Below are positions 33,220 through 41,912 of a DNA stretch of 64,000 bases, in pieces. The position numbers were made by a program, and so were the translations under genes. The stretch is from Rhodococcus sp. X156 (GTDB lineage Bacteria > Actinomycetota > Actinomycetes > Mycobacteriales > Mycobacteriaceae), in assembly GCF_004006015.1 (NCBI RefSeq), contig NZ_CP034766.1, positions 1,116,001-1,180,000 on the forward strand, given 5' to 3'. The first letter of the stretch is position 1. Each line of letters begins with the position of its first letter. The notes beneath the pieces were generated by a model that was not told the origin of the DNA, did no database searches, and saw only the letters and a list, made by a program, of their open reading frames with translations.

Positions 33220-34461
33220 ATGGGCCGCAGCGGCGACCTGGCCAGCCACCCCGACCGGGACGCGGCGGGCGCCGACGACGCCGGCTGCCCGGTGCTGCAC
33301 GTGGACATGGACGCCTTCTACGCCTCCGTCGAGGTGCGCGAGGCCCCGCACCTGGCCGGGCTGCCGGTGGTGGTGGCCGGCGGCGACAACCGGGGCGTGG
33401 TGGTCTCGGCGACCTACCCGGCGCGGCGCTACGGGGTGCGTGCGGCCATGCCCACCAGCCAGGCTCGGCGGCTGTGCCCGCGGGCGGTGTTCGTGCCGCC
33501 CCGCTTCCCGCTCTACACCGAGGCGTCCCGGCTGGTGATGGACATCTTCCGGGGGATCACGCCGCTGGTGGAGCCGCTGAGCCTGGACGAGGCCTTCCTC
33601 GACGTCTCCGGGGCGCTGCGCCGGCTGGGCACCACGCCAGCCGGGGTCGCCGCGCAGATCCGCCGGCAGGTGCAGGAGACCACTGCGCTGACCTGCTCGG
33701 TGGGGGTGGCGCGCACCAAGTCCATGGCCAAGCTGGCCTCGGCCATGGCCAAGCCGGACGGGGTGATGGTCGTCCCCGTGGTGCGGGAGCGGGAGATCCT
33801 GCACGCGCTGCCGGTGGGGGCGCTGTACGGGGTGGGCGCGCGCACCGGGGAGGTGCTCACCGGCCACGGGCTGCGCACCGTCGGCGACCTGGCGGGTACC
33901 GACCTGCACGTGCTGCAGCAGTGGGTGGGCCGGGCCAGCGGCGCCCACCTGCACGCCCTGGCCAACGGCCAGGACGACCGCTCCGTGGTGCCCGACTCGG
34001 TGGAGAAGTCCGTCGGCGCGGAGGAGACCTTCAGCACCGACCTCTACGACACCGCCGCGCTGCGCCGCGAGCTGCTGCGCCTGGCCCAGCGGACCACGGC
34101 GGGGCTGCGCCGCAAGAACGTGCGGGCGCGCACCGTGTCCATCAAGGTCCGCTACGCCGACTTCACCACCCTCACCCGGTCCCGGACGCTGCGGGTGCCC
34201 ACCGACGTGGCCCACGAGGTGTACCAGTGCGCCTGCGACCTGTTGGACGGGTTGGGGCCTCGTGCTCAGGCCGTGCGCCTCGTGGGGGTGCGGGCGGAGC
34301 AGCTCGTGGCGGCCTCCGCCGCGGTGGAACAGCTCGAGCTCGGTGCCCCCGAGCACGGCTGGCGCGACGCGGAGAAGGCGGCCGACCGGTTGCGCTCCCG
34401 CTTCGGCGACAGCGTGCTGCGCCCCGCCACCCTCCTCGAGGGTCGAGAGCGCGAGCACTGA
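33220..34461 (+). CDS. dinB: DNA polymerase IV (DinB, Y family)
   Basis: A 413-residue translesion polymerase. Catalytic carboxylates are D29 in HVDMDAFYASVE and D123/E124 in SLDEAFLD; the YPARRYGV finger motif and a C-terminal little-finger domain follow. The first 22 residues are an extra Asp/Ala-rich leader. I see no clear C-terminal clamp-binding peptide; the protein ends LLEGREREH, so clamp contact may lie internally or be absent. It is third in the operon headed by the LexA box, which would make it DNA-damage inducible. In M. tuberculosis the dinB paralogues are not known to be SOS-controlled, so this arrangement differs. Confidence 0.93.
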   Translation: MGRSGDLASHPDRDAAGADDAGCPVLHVDMDAFYASVEVREAPHLAGLPVVVAGGDNRGVVVSATYPARRYGVRAAMPTSQARRLCPRAVFVPPRFPLYTEASRLVMDIFRGITPLVEPLSLDEAFLDVSGALRRLGTTPAGVAAQIRRQVQETTALTCSVGVARTKSMAKLASAMAKPDGVMVVPVVREREILHALPVGALYGVGARTGEVLTGHGLRTVGDLAGTDLHVLQQWVGRASGAHLHALANGQDDRSVVPDSVEKSVGAEETFSTDLYDTAALRRELLRLAQRTTAGLRRKNVRARTVSIKVRYADFTTLTRSRTLRVPTDVAHEVYQCACDLLDGLGPRAQAVRLVGVRAEQLVAASAAVEQLELGAPEHGWRDAEKAADRLRSRFGDSVLRPATLLEGREREH

Positions 34462-34546
34462 CCGAAGAGATCAACTTCAGCCGGCTGCACCCCTGCCCTG
34501 ACTTTGGGTGGTCTCCCGCCCGCCAGACTCGTACGATGTCGAGTAG

Positions 34547-34566
34547 ATGCCCGGCAGGTCGGGCAT
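34547..34566 (+). other. Small hairpin in the leader of the DUF3040 gene
   Basis: ATGCCCG (34547-34553) and CGGGCAT (34560-34566) form a perfect 7-bp stem with a 6-base loop, 57 bases before the start codon. A TACGAT -10-like hexamer lies just upstream at 34532-34537. It could be a leader structure or a weak dinB terminator. Confidence 0.35.
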
Positions 34567-34622
34567 TCGTTGACTCCGACGGGGAGCCGACAGCCCAAGA
34601 CCTCAGTGCCGGGGGAGGGACA

Positions 34623-35036
34623 GTGCCACTCTCGGAGCACGAGCAGCGACTGCTCGATCAGATCGAGTCCGCGCTGTACGCGGAAGATCCGAAATTTGCC
34701 TCCAACGTTCGAACGGGTCGAGGGCTGCGTGTTGGCCATCGACGCGGTGTTCAGTCAGTCGCGGTGTTCCTCCTCGGGCTGGTCCTGCTGGTCGGTGGAA
34801 TTGCGCTGCCCCTCAAGCCCGGGGGCGTCCCCGTGGTGAGCGTGCTCGGCTTCCTGGTGATGTTCGCTGCGGGCGTCCTGCTGCTCCTCGGCAGGGGTCG
34901 AGCGGACGCACCCGGTGCGGGAGACGGTGCTTCCGGGCACGGCCGCCGCGAGACCCGCAGCACCAATCGCTCCGACGGTGGTGGGTTCTCCGCCAAGATG
35001 GAAGAGCGCTTCAAGCGTCGCTTCGACCAGGAGTAG
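34623..35036 (+). CDS. DUF3040 membrane protein (Rv2169c family)
   Basis: A 137-residue protein starting VPLSEHEQRLLDQIESALYAEDPKFA, the signature N-terminus of DUF3040. Two membrane helices (VAVFLLGLVLLVGGIALPL and VVSVLGFLVMFAAGVLLLL) are followed by a polar tail ending MEERFKRRFDQE. The GTG at 34623 is preceded by GGGGGAGGG. It matches Rv2169c, which also lies close to mraZ. Function unknown. A long hairpin ends the gene. Confidence 0.85.
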   Translation: MPLSEHEQRLLDQIESALYAEDPKFASNVRTGRGLRVGHRRGVQSVAVFLLGLVLLVGGIALPLKPGGVPVVSVLGFLVMFAAGVLLLLGRGRADAPGAGDGASGHGRRETRSTNRSDGGGFSAKMEERFKRRFDQE

Positions 35037-35077
35037 TCGGCAGCACAGGCCGCCGCGAGCTGGCCAGGCACGACCAC

Positions 35078-35119
35078 GACGAGGGCTGCCGGACGAGACA
35101 TCGTCCGGCAGCCCTCGTC
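35078..35119. terminator. Bidirectional hairpin terminator between DUF3040 and transglutaminase genes
   Basis: A perfect 19-bp inverted repeat (35078-35096 with 35101-35119) with a GACA loop between converging genes. No T-run. Confidence 0.8.
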
Positions 35120-35223
35120 CTGTGTCCGGCCCTGTGCCCCAGCCGACCCCGGCTCCTGGCGGCCCGGTGCCCGCGGCCGGAGCTGACTGTCCAGGGTGGA
35201 CTCCCCGGACCCGGGGCCGACCC

Positions 35224-37473
35224 CTACCCGGTGTGCTCGAGCTCCCGGGGTGCGCGGCCGGCCCAGCGGGGGCACAGCACCGACAGCGGCAGCGCACGCC
35301 GCAGCCAGGGCAGCGGGGCGCAGCGGTGCTCGGCGGCGGTCAACCTCTGCAGGGCTTCCCGGCACGAGCGCTCGGTCCCGGCCGTCGCGCTGGGGTCGCC
35401 GTACCAGGCGAGCTCCACCGCTTCCACCAGCCCGGCGACGGCGGCACGGCCCGGCTCGTCCAGGCCGAGCTCGTCGCTCAGGCGCTGTCCACTGGTGCGC
35501 GCGGTGTCGGAGCTGCTCAGCTGCAGCCCGTGGTCGGCGGCGACGTCGACCAGCTCGGCCCAGGCCGCGTCCGCGCTGCCCACCGCCATCCGCCGGGAGC
35601 GCCGGCTGCGGCGCAGCACCACCGGCACGCAGCAGATGGCGCCCAGCAGCGTCACCGCCAGCACCGTCCACCCCACGGCAGCGGCCAGGTTGGAGGAGGT
35701 GGCCGGGGGAGCCGCCGCCGGCTGCGGCTCGTCCTCCGGAGCGGGGGTGGGGGGCGGGGGCGTCTCGGTCGGAGCCGCTGGCGCCGGCTGGGGTGCGGGT
35801 GCCGGGGCGGCCGCGGGTGCGGCGCTCTCCGGCGCGGCGTCCCCGGCCGTGGCCTCGCGGACGTAGCTGGGCACGTTGTTGCGTCCCTGGGCCAGCGGCG
35901 TGGGATCGAACCGCACCCAGCCCACCCCGGTGAAGTACACCTCCACCCAGGCGTGGGCGTCGTCGGTGGTCACCGTCCGCTGGCTGGCGTCGCCGGTACC
36001 GGGGGTGTAGCCCAGCACCACCCGGGAGGCGATACCCAGCTCGCGCAGCATCACGCCCATGGCGGAGGCGTACTGCTCGCAGAACCCGCGCCTGCTGCGG
36101 GTGAGGAAGTCCACCAGTGCGTCCTCGCCGACCGTGCCGTCGCCGGCGCGCAGGTCGTAGGTGAAGCCGTTGGCCCGGTTGGTGAAGAAGTCGCTGAGCA
36201 GCACCGCTGCGTCGAAGGTCGTGGGGGCGGAGCCGGCCACCTGCCGGGCCAGCGCGGACACCCGGGGGTCCACCCCGTCGAGCTGGCGCCACCGCGCGTC
36301 CACCCCGGCCTGGCTCTGCTGCCCGGCCCCCACTGCGCGCAGCCGCTCGACGGAGGTGCCCGGGTCCACCGCCTGCACGACGTAGCTCGGCAGCTGCTGG
36401 CGCTGGCTGGCCTGCAGCACCCCGGCCTCGGCGTTGTACCGGTACCCGCGCAGCTGTTCGTCCAGGCCGCGCAGGGCCACCGGGATGCCGGGCGAGGGCA
36501 GCCAGCGGTCGTTGTAGCCCAACCCGCGGATGGTGACGTCCTGCGGGCTGCCCACCAGCCCCTGCTGGGCCAGCCGGTCGCCGGCGGGCGTGCCCGCGGG
36601 CAGCTCCTCGACCACCCAGCCCCGGTCGTTGACGAAGGTGTCCAGGGTGACCGCCCGCAGGTAGGTCGGCGCCGTCATCCCCTCCACGGTGAACAGCGGG
36701 ATGCTCTCGCGGGTGAGGTCGCCGCGCAGCTCGGTGAAGGGGTTGAGCGCCACCCCGTCGGAGCCGCCGCTGGTGCCCTGCAGCCGGGCGGAGGTGCCCA
36801 CCCCGGTGGCGGCCGTGCCCACCCACAGCGCGCAGGCCAGGGCGCCGGCCACCGACACCGCCACCAACGGTGAGCGCAGCCCGGTCATGCCCGCCGACGG
36901 ACCGGCCAGCGCAGCGCGTCGACTGCCGTCGGAGAGCAGCAGCAGCAGCACCCCCAGCGCACCGAGCGCGAACGACCACCACGCCAGCAGCGTGCTGGAC
37001 AGCGACGCGGGCACCGCCACCACGCACAGCAGCACCAGTCCAGCCACCGCCGGCGTCTGGATGCCCGCCACCAGCAGGTCCACCAGCACGGCCGCGCACC
37101 CCAGGCACAGCACCAGCAGCAGCAGCATCTCGTCGGTGACGGCCACCGGCGACTGCTCGTTGGCGATCTGCGCACCCGCGCCGGACAGCAGCTCGCGCAG
37201 CCGGGTCAGGGCCGCGGGGCCGGGCAGCGCGGTGCCGGCGAAGGAGGCACACAGCAGCACCCCCAGGGCGAGCAGCTGCCCCACAGGCACTAGGAAGTGC
37301 GGGACGCGCACCAGCCGCAGCACCACACCCACGGCCGCGACGGTGGCGAAGGTGCCCGCCACGGGCAGCACCCAGCGGCTGGAGGTGAACAGGGTGGCCA
37401 GCGCTGCGCTGGCCAGCAGCAGGGCGAGCGCACCCACCAGGGCCTGCGCCGGCCGGGCGTCGCGGAACGTCAC
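35224..37473 (-). CDS. TgpA-like membrane transglutaminase-fold protein
   Basis: A 749-residue protein. About six membrane helices occupy the first 240 residues, then a large outer domain with a transglutaminase-type cysteine-protease core: C465 in RRGFCEQYASAM, H507 in DDAHAWVEVYF and D523 in RFDPTPL. A Pro/Ala-rich linker leads to a further membrane helix (VGWTVLAVTLLGAICCVPVVL) and a C-terminal DUF4129-like helical domain. GTG 37473 overlaps the DUF58 stop (GTGA). Relatives such as Pseudomonas TgpA are essential; the MoxR-DUF58-TgpA trio is thought to act in envelope assembly or quality control. The triad is intact. Confidence 0.88.
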   Translation of the reverse strand: MTFRDARPAQALVGALALLLASAALATLFTSSRWVLPVAGTFATVAAVGVVLRLVRVPHFLVPVGQLLALGVLLCASFAGTALPGPAALTRLRELLSGAGAQIANEQSPVAVTDEMLLLLVLCLGCAAVLVDLLVAGIQTPAVAGLVLLCVVAVPASLSSTLLAWWSFALGALGVLLLLLSDGSRRAALAGPSAGMTGLRSPLVAVSVAGALACALWVGTAATGVGTSARLQGTSGGSDGVALNPFTELRGDLTRESIPLFTVEGMTAPTYLRAVTLDTFVNDRGWVVEELPAGTPAGDRLAQQGLVGSPQDVTIRGLGYNDRWLPSPGIPVALRGLDEQLRGYRYNAEAGVLQASQRQQLPSYVVQAVDPGTSVERLRAVGAGQQSQAGVDARWRQLDGVDPRVSALARQVAGSAPTTFDAAVLLSDFFTNRANGFTYDLRAGDGTVGEDALVDFLTRSRRGFCEQYASAMGVMLRELGIASRVVLGYTPGTGDASQRTVTTDDAHAWVEVYFTGVGWVRFDPTPLAQGRNNVPSYVREATAGDAAPESAAPAAAPAPAPQPAPAAPTETPPPPTPAPEDEPQPAAAPPATSSNLAAAVGWTVLAVTLLGAICCVPVVLRRSRRSRRMAVGSADAAWAELVDVAADHGLQLSSSDTARTSGQRLSDELGLDEPGRAAVAGLVEAVELAWYGDPSATAGTERSCREALQRLTAAEHRCAPLPWLRRALPLSVLCPRWAGRAPRELEHTG

Positions 37474-38642
37474 CGCCCCACCGACCCGGCGGCGGAGAAC
37501 GCCGGCAGCAGGTCCGCCAGCGGGGTGCTGCCGCCCACGGCCGTCACCAGCCAACCCGCACCGGTCAGCAGGGGGACGCCGTCGCCGGGCAGCAGGTGGG
37601 CCACCGTGCCGGCCGCCCCCACCCGTGCGCGGTGCTCGAGCAGCACGGTGGCGTCGGCGGCGCCGGGCTCGCCGAGCACCGCCACCAGCTCGTCGCTCCC
37701 GGCCACCGCCAGCGCCGGGCCCAGCTCGGTGGTGGCGGACAGGCCAAGCACGGCCAGCTGGTCCAGGCCGGACCCGCCCGGTGCCAGCACCGCGGCGTCG
37801 GCGGTGACCACCCGCACCGGGGTGCTGGTGCGACGCAGGTGCTCGGCGAGGCTGGCCGCCAGGCTCACGGCGCGCTCGAAGGCCGGCTCACCCGCAGGCC
37901 CGCCGAAGGCGGAGTCCCGGTTGTCCAGCAGCACCGTCACCCGGGCGCGCTGGCCCTGCTCGGCGGTGCGCACCATCAGCTCGTCGCGGCGCGCGGAGCT
38001 GCGCCAGTGGATGCTGCGGATCTCGTCGCCGGGGACGTACCCGCGCAGCTGCGTGTCGCGGACGGCGTGGCCGCTGCTGGCCCGGGCGGCGGTCTCGGCG
38101 CCCGCCGCCCCACCCAGCACCACGGGCCGCAGCGGCTCCACCCGGGGCCGCACCAGCACCGGGGTGGCCGCGCCCACCGGGCGCTGCACCTGCACCAGGC
38201 CCAGCGCGTCGGTCAGCGACACCCGCAGCGGTCCCACCCGGTGCTCGCCGCGGCGGGTGGGCAGCAGGGCGTGCTGCAGCACCGCGCTCTCCCGGGCGCG
38301 CAGCCGGGGCAGCGCCAGCACGGCGTCGCGGCCGAGCTCGGCGGGCACCGGGTCGAGCACCAGCAGCCCACCGGCGGGCTGCCGGGCCACCGCGCGCACC
38401 TCGGTGGTCACCGGGCAGGGCTGCCCCACCGACGCCGGCTCCGGGCCCACCGACCGGCTGACCTCCAGCCGCAGCGGCAGCAGGGTGTGCAGCAGGGCGG
38501 TGAGCACGGGCAGCACCAGCAGCAGCACACCGGCGCGAAGCAGGTCGCGCTCGTCCAGGACCAGTGCGCACACCATGCAGGCCACTCCCGCGGCGACCAG
38601 GCAGCGCCCGCGGGTGGTCAGGCCCGACAGCGGCGAGCTCAC
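37470..38642 (-). CDS. DUF58 protein, MoxR partner
   Basis: A 390-residue protein with two N-terminal membrane segments (LVAAGVACMVCALVL and LLRAGVLLLVLPVLTALL), a beta-rich region, then the DUF58 core RDTQLRGYVPGDEIRSIHWRSSARRDELMVR and a vWA-like C-terminal domain (VTVLLDNRD). DUF58 proteins are the usual partners of MoxR AAA+ ATPases, which may remodel them. GTG 38642 directly abuts the moxR stop. Role inferred from partner genes only. Confidence 0.87.
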   Translation of the reverse strand: MSSPLSGLTTRGRCLVAAGVACMVCALVLDERDLLRAGVLLLVLPVLTALLHTLLPLRLEVSRSVGPEPASVGQPCPVTTEVRAVARQPAGGLLVLDPVPAELGRDAVLALPRLRARESAVLQHALLPTRRGEHRVGPLRVSLTDALGLVQVQRPVGAATPVLVRPRVEPLRPVVLGGAAGAETAARASSGHAVRDTQLRGYVPGDEIRSIHWRSSARRDELMVRTAEQGQRARVTVLLDNRDSAFGGPAGEPAFERAVSLAASLAEHLRRTSTPVRVVTADAAVLAPGGSGLDQLAVLGLSATTELGPALAVAGSDELVAVLGEPGAADATVLLEHRARVGAAGTVAHLLPGDGVPLLTGAGWLVTAVGGSTPLADLLPAFSAAGSVGR

Positions 38643-39800
38643 TCAGCGCGCCGCGCGCGGAGCCGGACCGCCTCGCGGCACGGGAGTGCGGCCGACGATC
38701 TCCTGCACCACCGCAGCCGCGTCGCGTCGGGCGGCCACCGCCTCGCCGGAGAGCAGCAGGCGGTGGGCCAGCACCGGCTCGGCCACGGCGATCACGTCGT
38801 CGGGCAGCACGTGGGCGCGACCGGCCATCGCCGCGTGGGCCCGGGCGGCGCGGACCACGTGCAGGGTGGCGCGCGGCGAGGCACCCAGGCGCACCAGCGG
38901 AGAGGTGCGGGTGGCGCTCACCAGGGTCACCACGTACCGGCGCAGCTCGGCAGAGACGTGCACGTCGCGGACGGCGTCGATCATCCGGCTCACCTCGGCG
39001 GCCGAGCAGGCGGGCACCAGCTGGCCCACCGCGTCGTGGCCGGAGTGGGTGTCGATCATCATCAGCTCGGCCTCGGCCGAGGGGTAGCCCAGCGACACGC
39101 GGGTGGTGAAGCGGTCGCGCTGGGCCTCGGGCAGGGGGTAGGTGCCCTCCATCTCCACCGGGTTCTGGGTGGCGAGCACCATGAACGGCTCGGCGAGCTG
39201 GTAGGTGTGGCCGTCCACGGTGACCTGCTGCTCCTCCATGCACTCCAGCAGGGCAGACTGGGTCTTGGGCGAGGCCCGGTTGATCTCGTCGGCCACCAGC
39301 AGGTTGGCGAACACCGGTCCGGGCTGGAACTCGAACTCCCCGTTCTGGCGGTCGTAGATGGACACCCCGGTGACGTCGCTGGGCATCAGGTCCGGAGTGA
39401 ACTGGATGCGCGATACCGAGGAGTCGACGGCACGGGCGAGCGCCTTGGCCAGCGCGGTCTTGCCCACGCCCGGAACGTCCTCCAGCAGCAGGTGGCCGCC
39501 GGCCAGCAGGGTGAGCACGGCCGTGCGCACCACTGCCGTCTTGCCCACCAGCACCTGCTCGACGGTGGCCACCACCCGCTCGGCCGTCTCGGCCACCTCG
39601 CTCACCGTCCACTGTGTGGCCGTCGACTGGGTGGCCGGCTGCTGCGCCGTGGCCGTCGACTGGGTGGTGGCGTGGCGCCCGTTGGTCTGGTGCGCGGAGC
39701 CGTCGGGCGCCCCGTCCCGGCCGTGCGCCGACGACCCCGGTCGCGCGAGCTCCTGCTCCCAGGCGCCGTCGAAGCCGCCCGTGGTCCGCGGTCTGCTCAC
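38643..39800 (-). CDS. MoxR-family AAA+ ATPase
   Basis: A 385-residue ATPase. The first 70 residues are low-complexity, with repeated TQSTAT units. The AAA+ core holds Walker A EDVPGVGKTALAKALAR, Walker B LLVADEINRA and sensor 1 MVLATQNPVE, then the arginine-finger segment LPEAQRDRF. MoxR ATPases act as chaperone-like remodelling machines. GTG 39800 with GAAGGA upstream. It is the first gene of the MoxR-DUF58-TgpA operon, divergent from mraZ across 467 bases. Confidence 0.9.
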   Translation of the reverse strand: MSRPRTTGGFDGAWEQELARPGSSAHGRDGAPDGSAHQTNGRHATTQSTATAQQPATQSTATQWTVSEVAETAERVVATVEQVLVGKTAVVRTAVLTLLAGGHLLLEDVPGVGKTALAKALARAVDSSVSRIQFTPDLMPSDVTGVSIYDRQNGEFEFQPGPVFANLLVADEINRASPKTQSALLECMEEQQVTVDGHTYQLAEPFMVLATQNPVEMEGTYPLPEAQRDRFTTRVSLGYPSAEAELMMIDTHSGHDAVGQLVPACSAAEVSRMIDAVRDVHVSAELRRYVVTLVSATRTSPLVRLGASPRATLHVVRAARAHAAMAGRAHVLPDDVIAVAEPVLAHRLLLSGEAVAARRDAAAVVQEIVGRTPVPRGGPAPRAAR

Positions 39801-40165
39801 GTGTGTCCTTCCCGGCGGTGCGGGCGGCCGCCGGCTGCGCCGCACGGCGGGCAGTGACGGTGACGTCCCAGGTCTCTCCACGAGTGTGCCAAACCTGCGG
39901 GTGGCGTGTTCGGACGAGCGCGGGGCCCGCCCGGGTGCCGGGCGTCCGGTGCTCCCGCTCCCCACCACCCACCACGCCCCACCATGACCGTCAGCGAGCC
40001 GGGGCGGACCCCGCCAGGGCGCTCTGCGACCAGGTGAACGGGGCCGGAAGGGGTCGCTGCGCGGCCGAGGGCAGGGCGGTCGCCCCACTCGCCCCCCACC
40101 GCGAACCGCCTTCTGCTACCTGCGAAAACGCCGTGAAGCGCCCGGTTTTTCCCGGTTGTGTCGGC
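39801..40165. other. Long non-coding part of the moxR / mraZ divergent region
   Basis: About 365 bases with no credible gene; open frames here are low-complexity and lack ribosome sites. It must hold the moxR promoter. At 39961-39982 there are three CCCAC units (GTGGG on the minus strand), two of them exactly 10 bases apart, resembling the MraZ repeats on the other side. Confidence 0.5.
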
Positions 40166-40193
40166 TTGATAGTGGGCCCTGGTGGGGTAAGGT
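40166..40193 (+). promoter_or_regulatory. Putative mraZ (dcw cluster) promoter
   Basis: TTGATA (40166-40171) and TAAGGT (40188-40193) with a 16-base spacer. The MraZ repeats begin right after the -35 and continue past the -10. Confidence 0.55.
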
Positions 40194-40206
40194 GGTGCGA
40201 AGTGGG
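40172..40206 (+). promoter_or_regulatory. MraZ operator: four GTGGG-type repeats at 10-base spacing
   Basis: GTGGG at 40172, GTGGG at 40182, GTGGT at 40192 and GTGGG at 40202, each exactly 10 bases apart. MraZ is known to bind direct TGGG repeats one helical turn apart upstream of its own gene. The repeats span the spacer and -10 of the putative promoter, so binding should repress the dcw operon. Confidence 0.8.
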
Positions 40207-40267
40207 GTGATGTGCAGCACCACCCTCGCGGACGAGCCGGGCGGCGGGGGAGTGGGGAGGTGCGGAC

Positions 40268-40717
40268 ATGGTCGAGATGAAGCCGATGTTCCTGGGCACC
40301 TACACCCCCAAGCTGGACGACAAGGGCCGGCTCACGCTGCCGGCCAAGTTCCGCGACGCCCTGGCCGGCGGAGTCATGGTCACCAAGGGTCAGGACCACA
40401 GCCTCGCCGTCTACCCGCGCGAGGAGTTCATCGTGCGGGCCCGCAAGGCGGCCGAGGCCTCCCGCACCAACGAGACGGCCCGGGCCTTCGTCCGGGCCCT
40501 CGCCGCCGGCACCGACGAGCAGCACCCGGACGGGCAGGGTCGCATCAGCCTCTCGGCCGACCACCGCCGCTACGCCGGCCTGGCCAAGGAGTGCGTAGTA
40601 GTCGGCTCGGTGGACTTCCTGGAGATCTGGGACGCCCAGGCCTGGCAGACCTACCTGGACGCCAACGAGGAGAGCTTCTCCCAAGGACGGGAGGAGGCGC
40701 TGGGCGACATCCTCTGA
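40268..40717 (+). CDS. mraZ: Transcriptional regulator MraZ
   Basis: A 149-residue protein with two AbrB-like half domains. The first is [15 protein letters not shown] and the second [18 protein letters not shown], matching the DxxGRxxLPxxxR consensus; LEIWD follows. MraZ forms a ring and represses its own operon by binding spaced TGGG repeats. ATG 40268 lies 5 bases after GGAGGTG, giving MVEMKP before the usual MFLGTY start; ATG 40286 is the alternative used by some relatives. First gene of the division cluster; rsmH follows after 202 bases. Confidence 0.95.
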   Translation: MVEMKPMFLGTYTPKLDDKGRLTLPAKFRDALAGGVMVTKGQDHSLAVYPREEFIVRARKAAEASRTNETARAFVRALAAGTDEQHPDGQGRISLSADHRRYAGLAKECVVVGSVDFLEIWDAQAWQTYLDANEESFSQGREEALGDIL

Positions 40718-40919
40718 GCAGCGGCACCCACGGGTGTCCCGAGGCCTCCGTCCGAGGTTGGCCCTGACGCACTTCCCCGGCGTCAGGTCACCTTCGTTCG
40801 GACGGGGACCTCCCGACATCCGTCGCCACCGCGATCAGCCAGCCAGCTCAGCACCCGCCCCGCACTACCCCGGCCCACCCCAGCGCCCCAACACCCAGCG
40901 AGCAGACGAGGAGGACACC

Positions 40920-41912
40920 GTGGCACCCGAGCCAGACGGCCAGCAGCAGCCCGAGCAGCACCGGCACGTCCCCGTGCTCCGCGACCGCGTCACCGAGCTG
41001 CTCGAGCCGGCCCTGGCGCCCGGCAGCGTGCTCATCGACGCCACCCTCGGTCTCGGTGGGCACGCCGAGCACCTGCTCGCACGCAACCCGGGCATCCGCC
41101 TCATCGGCCTGGACCGCGACCCCGACGCCCTGGCGATGGCGGGGGAGCGGCTCGCGCCATACCGCAACCGGATCACCCTGGTGCACACCGTCTACGACGG
41201 CATCTACGACGCGCTCGAGCAGGCCGGGCTGGGCCGCGGCGGCCTGGTGCAGGGCGTGCTGTTCGACCTGGGCGTGTCCTCCATGCAGCTCGACGCCACC
41301 GAGCGCGGCTTCGCGTACAGCAAGGACGCCCCGCTGGACATGCGGATGGACCCGACCACGGGCATCACCGCCGCCGAGGTGCTCAACACCTACTCCCACG
41401 GCCAGCTGGCCCGGGTGCTGTCCACCTACGGCGAGGAGCGCTTCGCCGGACGGATCGCCTCGGAGGTGCTGCGCCAGCGCGAGCGCGAGCCCTTCACCAC
41501 CAGCGCCCGCCTGGTGGAGGCCATCTACGCCGCCGTCCCCGCCGCCACCCGCCGCACCGGGGGGCACCCCGCCAAGCGCACCTTCCAGGCGCTGCGCATC
41601 GAGGTCAACGGAGAGCTGGACGCGCTGCGCGCCGCACTGCCCGCGGCCATCGACGCGCTCGGCGTGGGCGGGCGCATGGTGGTGATGTCCTACCAGTCGC
41701 TGGAGGACCGGGTGACCAAGCACGAGCTGGCCCCGCGACTGCGCTCCAACACCCCCGAGGGACTGCCCGTGGAGCTGCCCGGGCAGGGCCCCGAGCTGGA
41801 GTCCCTCACCCGGGGCGCCGAGCGCGCGAGCGAGACCGAGATCGAGGAAAACCCGCGGGCTGCACCGGTACGACTCCGTGCCGTGCAGCGCATCTCCAGG
41901 AGGCCGGCATGA
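40920..41912 (+). CDS. rsmH: 16S rRNA (cytosine-1402-N4)-methyltransferase RsmH (MraW)
   Basis: A 330-residue SAM methyltransferase acting on C1402 in the 30S decoding centre. Signatures: [14 protein letters not shown] at the start, the SAM loop [34 protein letters not shown] and the C-terminal [15 protein letters not shown] 40920 follows GAGGAGG by about 6 bases. Its stop overlaps the next gene (ATGA). Confidence 0.95.
   Translation: MAPEPDGQQQPEQHRHVPVLRDRVTELLEPALAPGSVLIDATLGLGGHAEHLLARNPGIRLIGLDRDPDALAMAGERLAPYRNRITLVHTVYDGIYDALEQAGLGRGGLVQGVLFDLGVSSMQLDATERGFAYSKDAPLDMRMDPTTGITAAEVLNTYSHGQLARVLSTYGEERFAGRIASEVLRQREREPFTTSARLVEAIYAAVPAATRRTGGHPAKRTFQALRIEVNGELDALRAALPAAIDALGVGGRMVVMSYQSLEDRVTKHELAPRLRSNTPEGLPVELPGQGPELESLTRGAERASETEIEENPRAAPVRLRAVQRISRRPA

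Noticed and set aside
34706-34716. GTTCGAAC palindrome inside the DUF3040 gene as a LexA site
   Set aside because: The half sites are fused without the four-base spacer and it lies within coding sequence.
39991-40299. A 102-residue frame on the minus strand over the mraZ promoter
   Set aside because: It runs across the mraZ promoter and start, has no ribosome site, and shows low-complexity Pro/Ala/Ser composition.
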